DNA from: JBMTVN01 sp046047235
GTDB taxonomy: Bacteria; Verrucomicrobiota; Verrucomicrobiia; Limisphaerales; JAHDYP01
Direction of reading: 5' to 3'
Assembly: GCA_046047235.1 (NCBI GenBank)
Contig: JBJOII010000010.1
Location: 49,735-113,734 of the forward strand
DNA length: 64,000 nt
This document shows, piece after piece, positions 63,241 through 64,000 of this stretch. The notes under the pieces were generated by a model. That model had not been told where the DNA came from. It searched no databases and was given only the letters and a program-made list of their open reading frames with translations. A program made the position numbers and the translations under genes. Position 1 is the first letter of the stretch. Every line of letters starts with the position of its first letter.

Positions 63241-64000
63241 TTACGGGATCACGACGCTGGTCGCCCAGAACACCGCCTGGTCGTTCCCGACTGGCGATTC
63301 GGTGCGCACGGTGATCCGCTCGGTTCCATCCCCGAGATCCACCACCGAAGCCACAACCAAGGTGATGGGGGTGGTGAACTCCAGGTCCGTGGCAGCCGCG
63401 ACGTCGATGAACCCGCCGACCGCAGTCTTGTTGCGTACGTATGTCAGCGCAGGATACATCGTGCCGGCGTCATCCACTTCCGTGGCCGCCGGGAGACGGC
63501 CGCTGCTGTCCCCATTCGGATTGCCACCAAAGGCGTATTCGAACAGGTTGACGATGCCGTCCCCATCGGGATCAGCCGCCAGATCAGCGTCTGCTCCGGA
63601 CAACCCGTTGCTGCTCGCCCAATCGTCGAAGAGCACGAAGTTGACGGTCACGACCGAGGCCTCACTGGTCACGCTGCCGCCGGAATTGCTCACTGTCACC
63701 GTGTAAGAACCAGCGTCCGCCGGCCCCACCGCGCTCAGTTCGAGCATGGATGCATTCGCACCTGCGATGGCGGCACCGTCCTTCGACCACTGGTAAGCCA
63801 GCGGCTCGTCACCGTTCGCCACGACGGTCAACGTCACTGCATCTCCAGGGAACACGCTAATCGCGGCCTCCGGTTGCCCCGTGATCACCGGCGCACTCAC
63901 GGCTTCCGCTGTCTTGAGGTAGCCGAGGGAGGAGACTGCGCTCCAGCCGTCGGCCCACGCGTCGGTCGGGCCGCTGAACGCACCGCGGTAACCCACCGCA
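63241..64000 (-). CDS. Ig-like domain protein, C-terminal part only (5' end beyond window)
   Basis: About 253 residues are visible; the frame continues past the right edge, so the N-terminus is missing. A repeat-like opening (VGYRGAFSGPTDAWADGWSA) leads to an Ig-like domain (about residues 33-120: DAVTLTVVANGDEPLAYQWS, GSYTVTVSNSGGSVTSEASV). An EF-hand/dockerin-like loop DPDGDGIVNLFEYAFGGNP follows, then a short beta-rich tail (TLVVASVVDLGDGTERITVR). The loop plus FEYAFGGNP motif is typical of verrucomicrobial large secreted proteins. The protein is expected outside the cell; the catalytic part, if any, is not in the window. Confidence 0.8.
   Translation of the reverse strand, partial: AVGYRGAFSGPTDAWADGWSAVSSLGYLKTAEAVSAPVITGQPEAAISVFPGDAVTLTVVANGDEPLAYQWSKDGAAIAGANASMLELSAVGPADAGSYTVTVSNSGGSVTSEASVVTVNFVLFDDWASSNGLSGADADLAADPDGDGIVNLFEYAFGGNPNGDSSGRLPAATEVDDAGTMYPALTYVRNKTAVGGFIDVAAATDLEFTTPITLVVASVVDLGDGTERITVRTESPVGNDQAVFWATSVVIP

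Overview
The window looks like a chromosomal segment of a GC-rich Verrucomicrobiota bacterium, possibly from an environmental or metagenome-derived genome. The phylum call is inferred from the gene set. It includes a PEP-CTERM protein, DUF1080 and FG-GAP/VCBS-ASPIC/UnbV proteins, secreted proteins that begin with a VNVVGY-like motif after the signal peptide, many TPR proteins, a Tat-exported asparaginase, and A/C-rich leaders with little Shine-Dalgarno sequence. I see no phage, IS element, CRISPR array or rRNA. One tRNA gene (Glu, CUC) is present.

Layout. 1-2.9 kb: two transporters on the minus strand, a nucleoside:H+ symporter-like MFS protein cut by the left edge and an SLC12-like APC permease. 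3.0-6.2 kb: a GT2 glycosyltransferase whose 3' end runs through a 17-nt C homopolymer, then a CopA-type copper ATPase. 6.3-9.3 kb: a secreted DUF1080 protein, then an SPFH protein with a C-terminal excisionase-like HTH and its zinc-ribbon membrane partner (YdjI/YdjG-like). 9.3-13 kb: proteostasis genes, clpS and DUF2017 overlapping on the minus strand and divergent from clpB. 13-17 kb: a small TPR protein, a lipocalin/UbiB-kinase pair, a heptamer-repeat spacer and a UbiE/MenG methyltransferase. 17-23.5 kb: an asparaginase, a secreted clan GH-A-like glycosidase, leuB, a spermidine-synthase-like protein and a DUF2993-like protein.

23.5-47 kb is the most unusual part. It holds a haem c/VCBS protein, a secreted SGNH hydrolase, and four giant (about 1,230-1,255 aa) paralogous secreted proteins. 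Each giant is built from two FG-GAP plus ASPIC/UnbV modules. Three lie head to tail in an apparent operon ending in a membrane-anchored TPR protein, and the fourth lies on the opposite strand. A PA14/Ig/CBM-like secreted protein and a second TPR protein of the same layout follow.

47-52.7 kb on the minus strand is a compact cluster: DUF5989 micro-protein, NodU/CmcH-type carbamoyltransferase, SxtJ-like membrane protein, SGNH-TPR membrane protein, and a decayed DUF6057-like membrane gene with two frameshifts and one nonsense codon. I infer that it modifies an exported glycan or small molecule.

52.8-64 kb: a secreted protein of unknown function, YjbQ, a coiled-coil protein, an HNH endonuclease, an orphan RelE-like protein beside tRNA-Glu, a PEP-CTERM protein, a small secreted protein, trpE, a PilT-like ATPase with two downstream genes, and the C-terminal part of an Ig-domain protein cut by the right edge.

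The plus strand is C-rich whatever the gene direction, so plus-strand genes favour C-ending codons and minus-strand genes favour G-ending ones.
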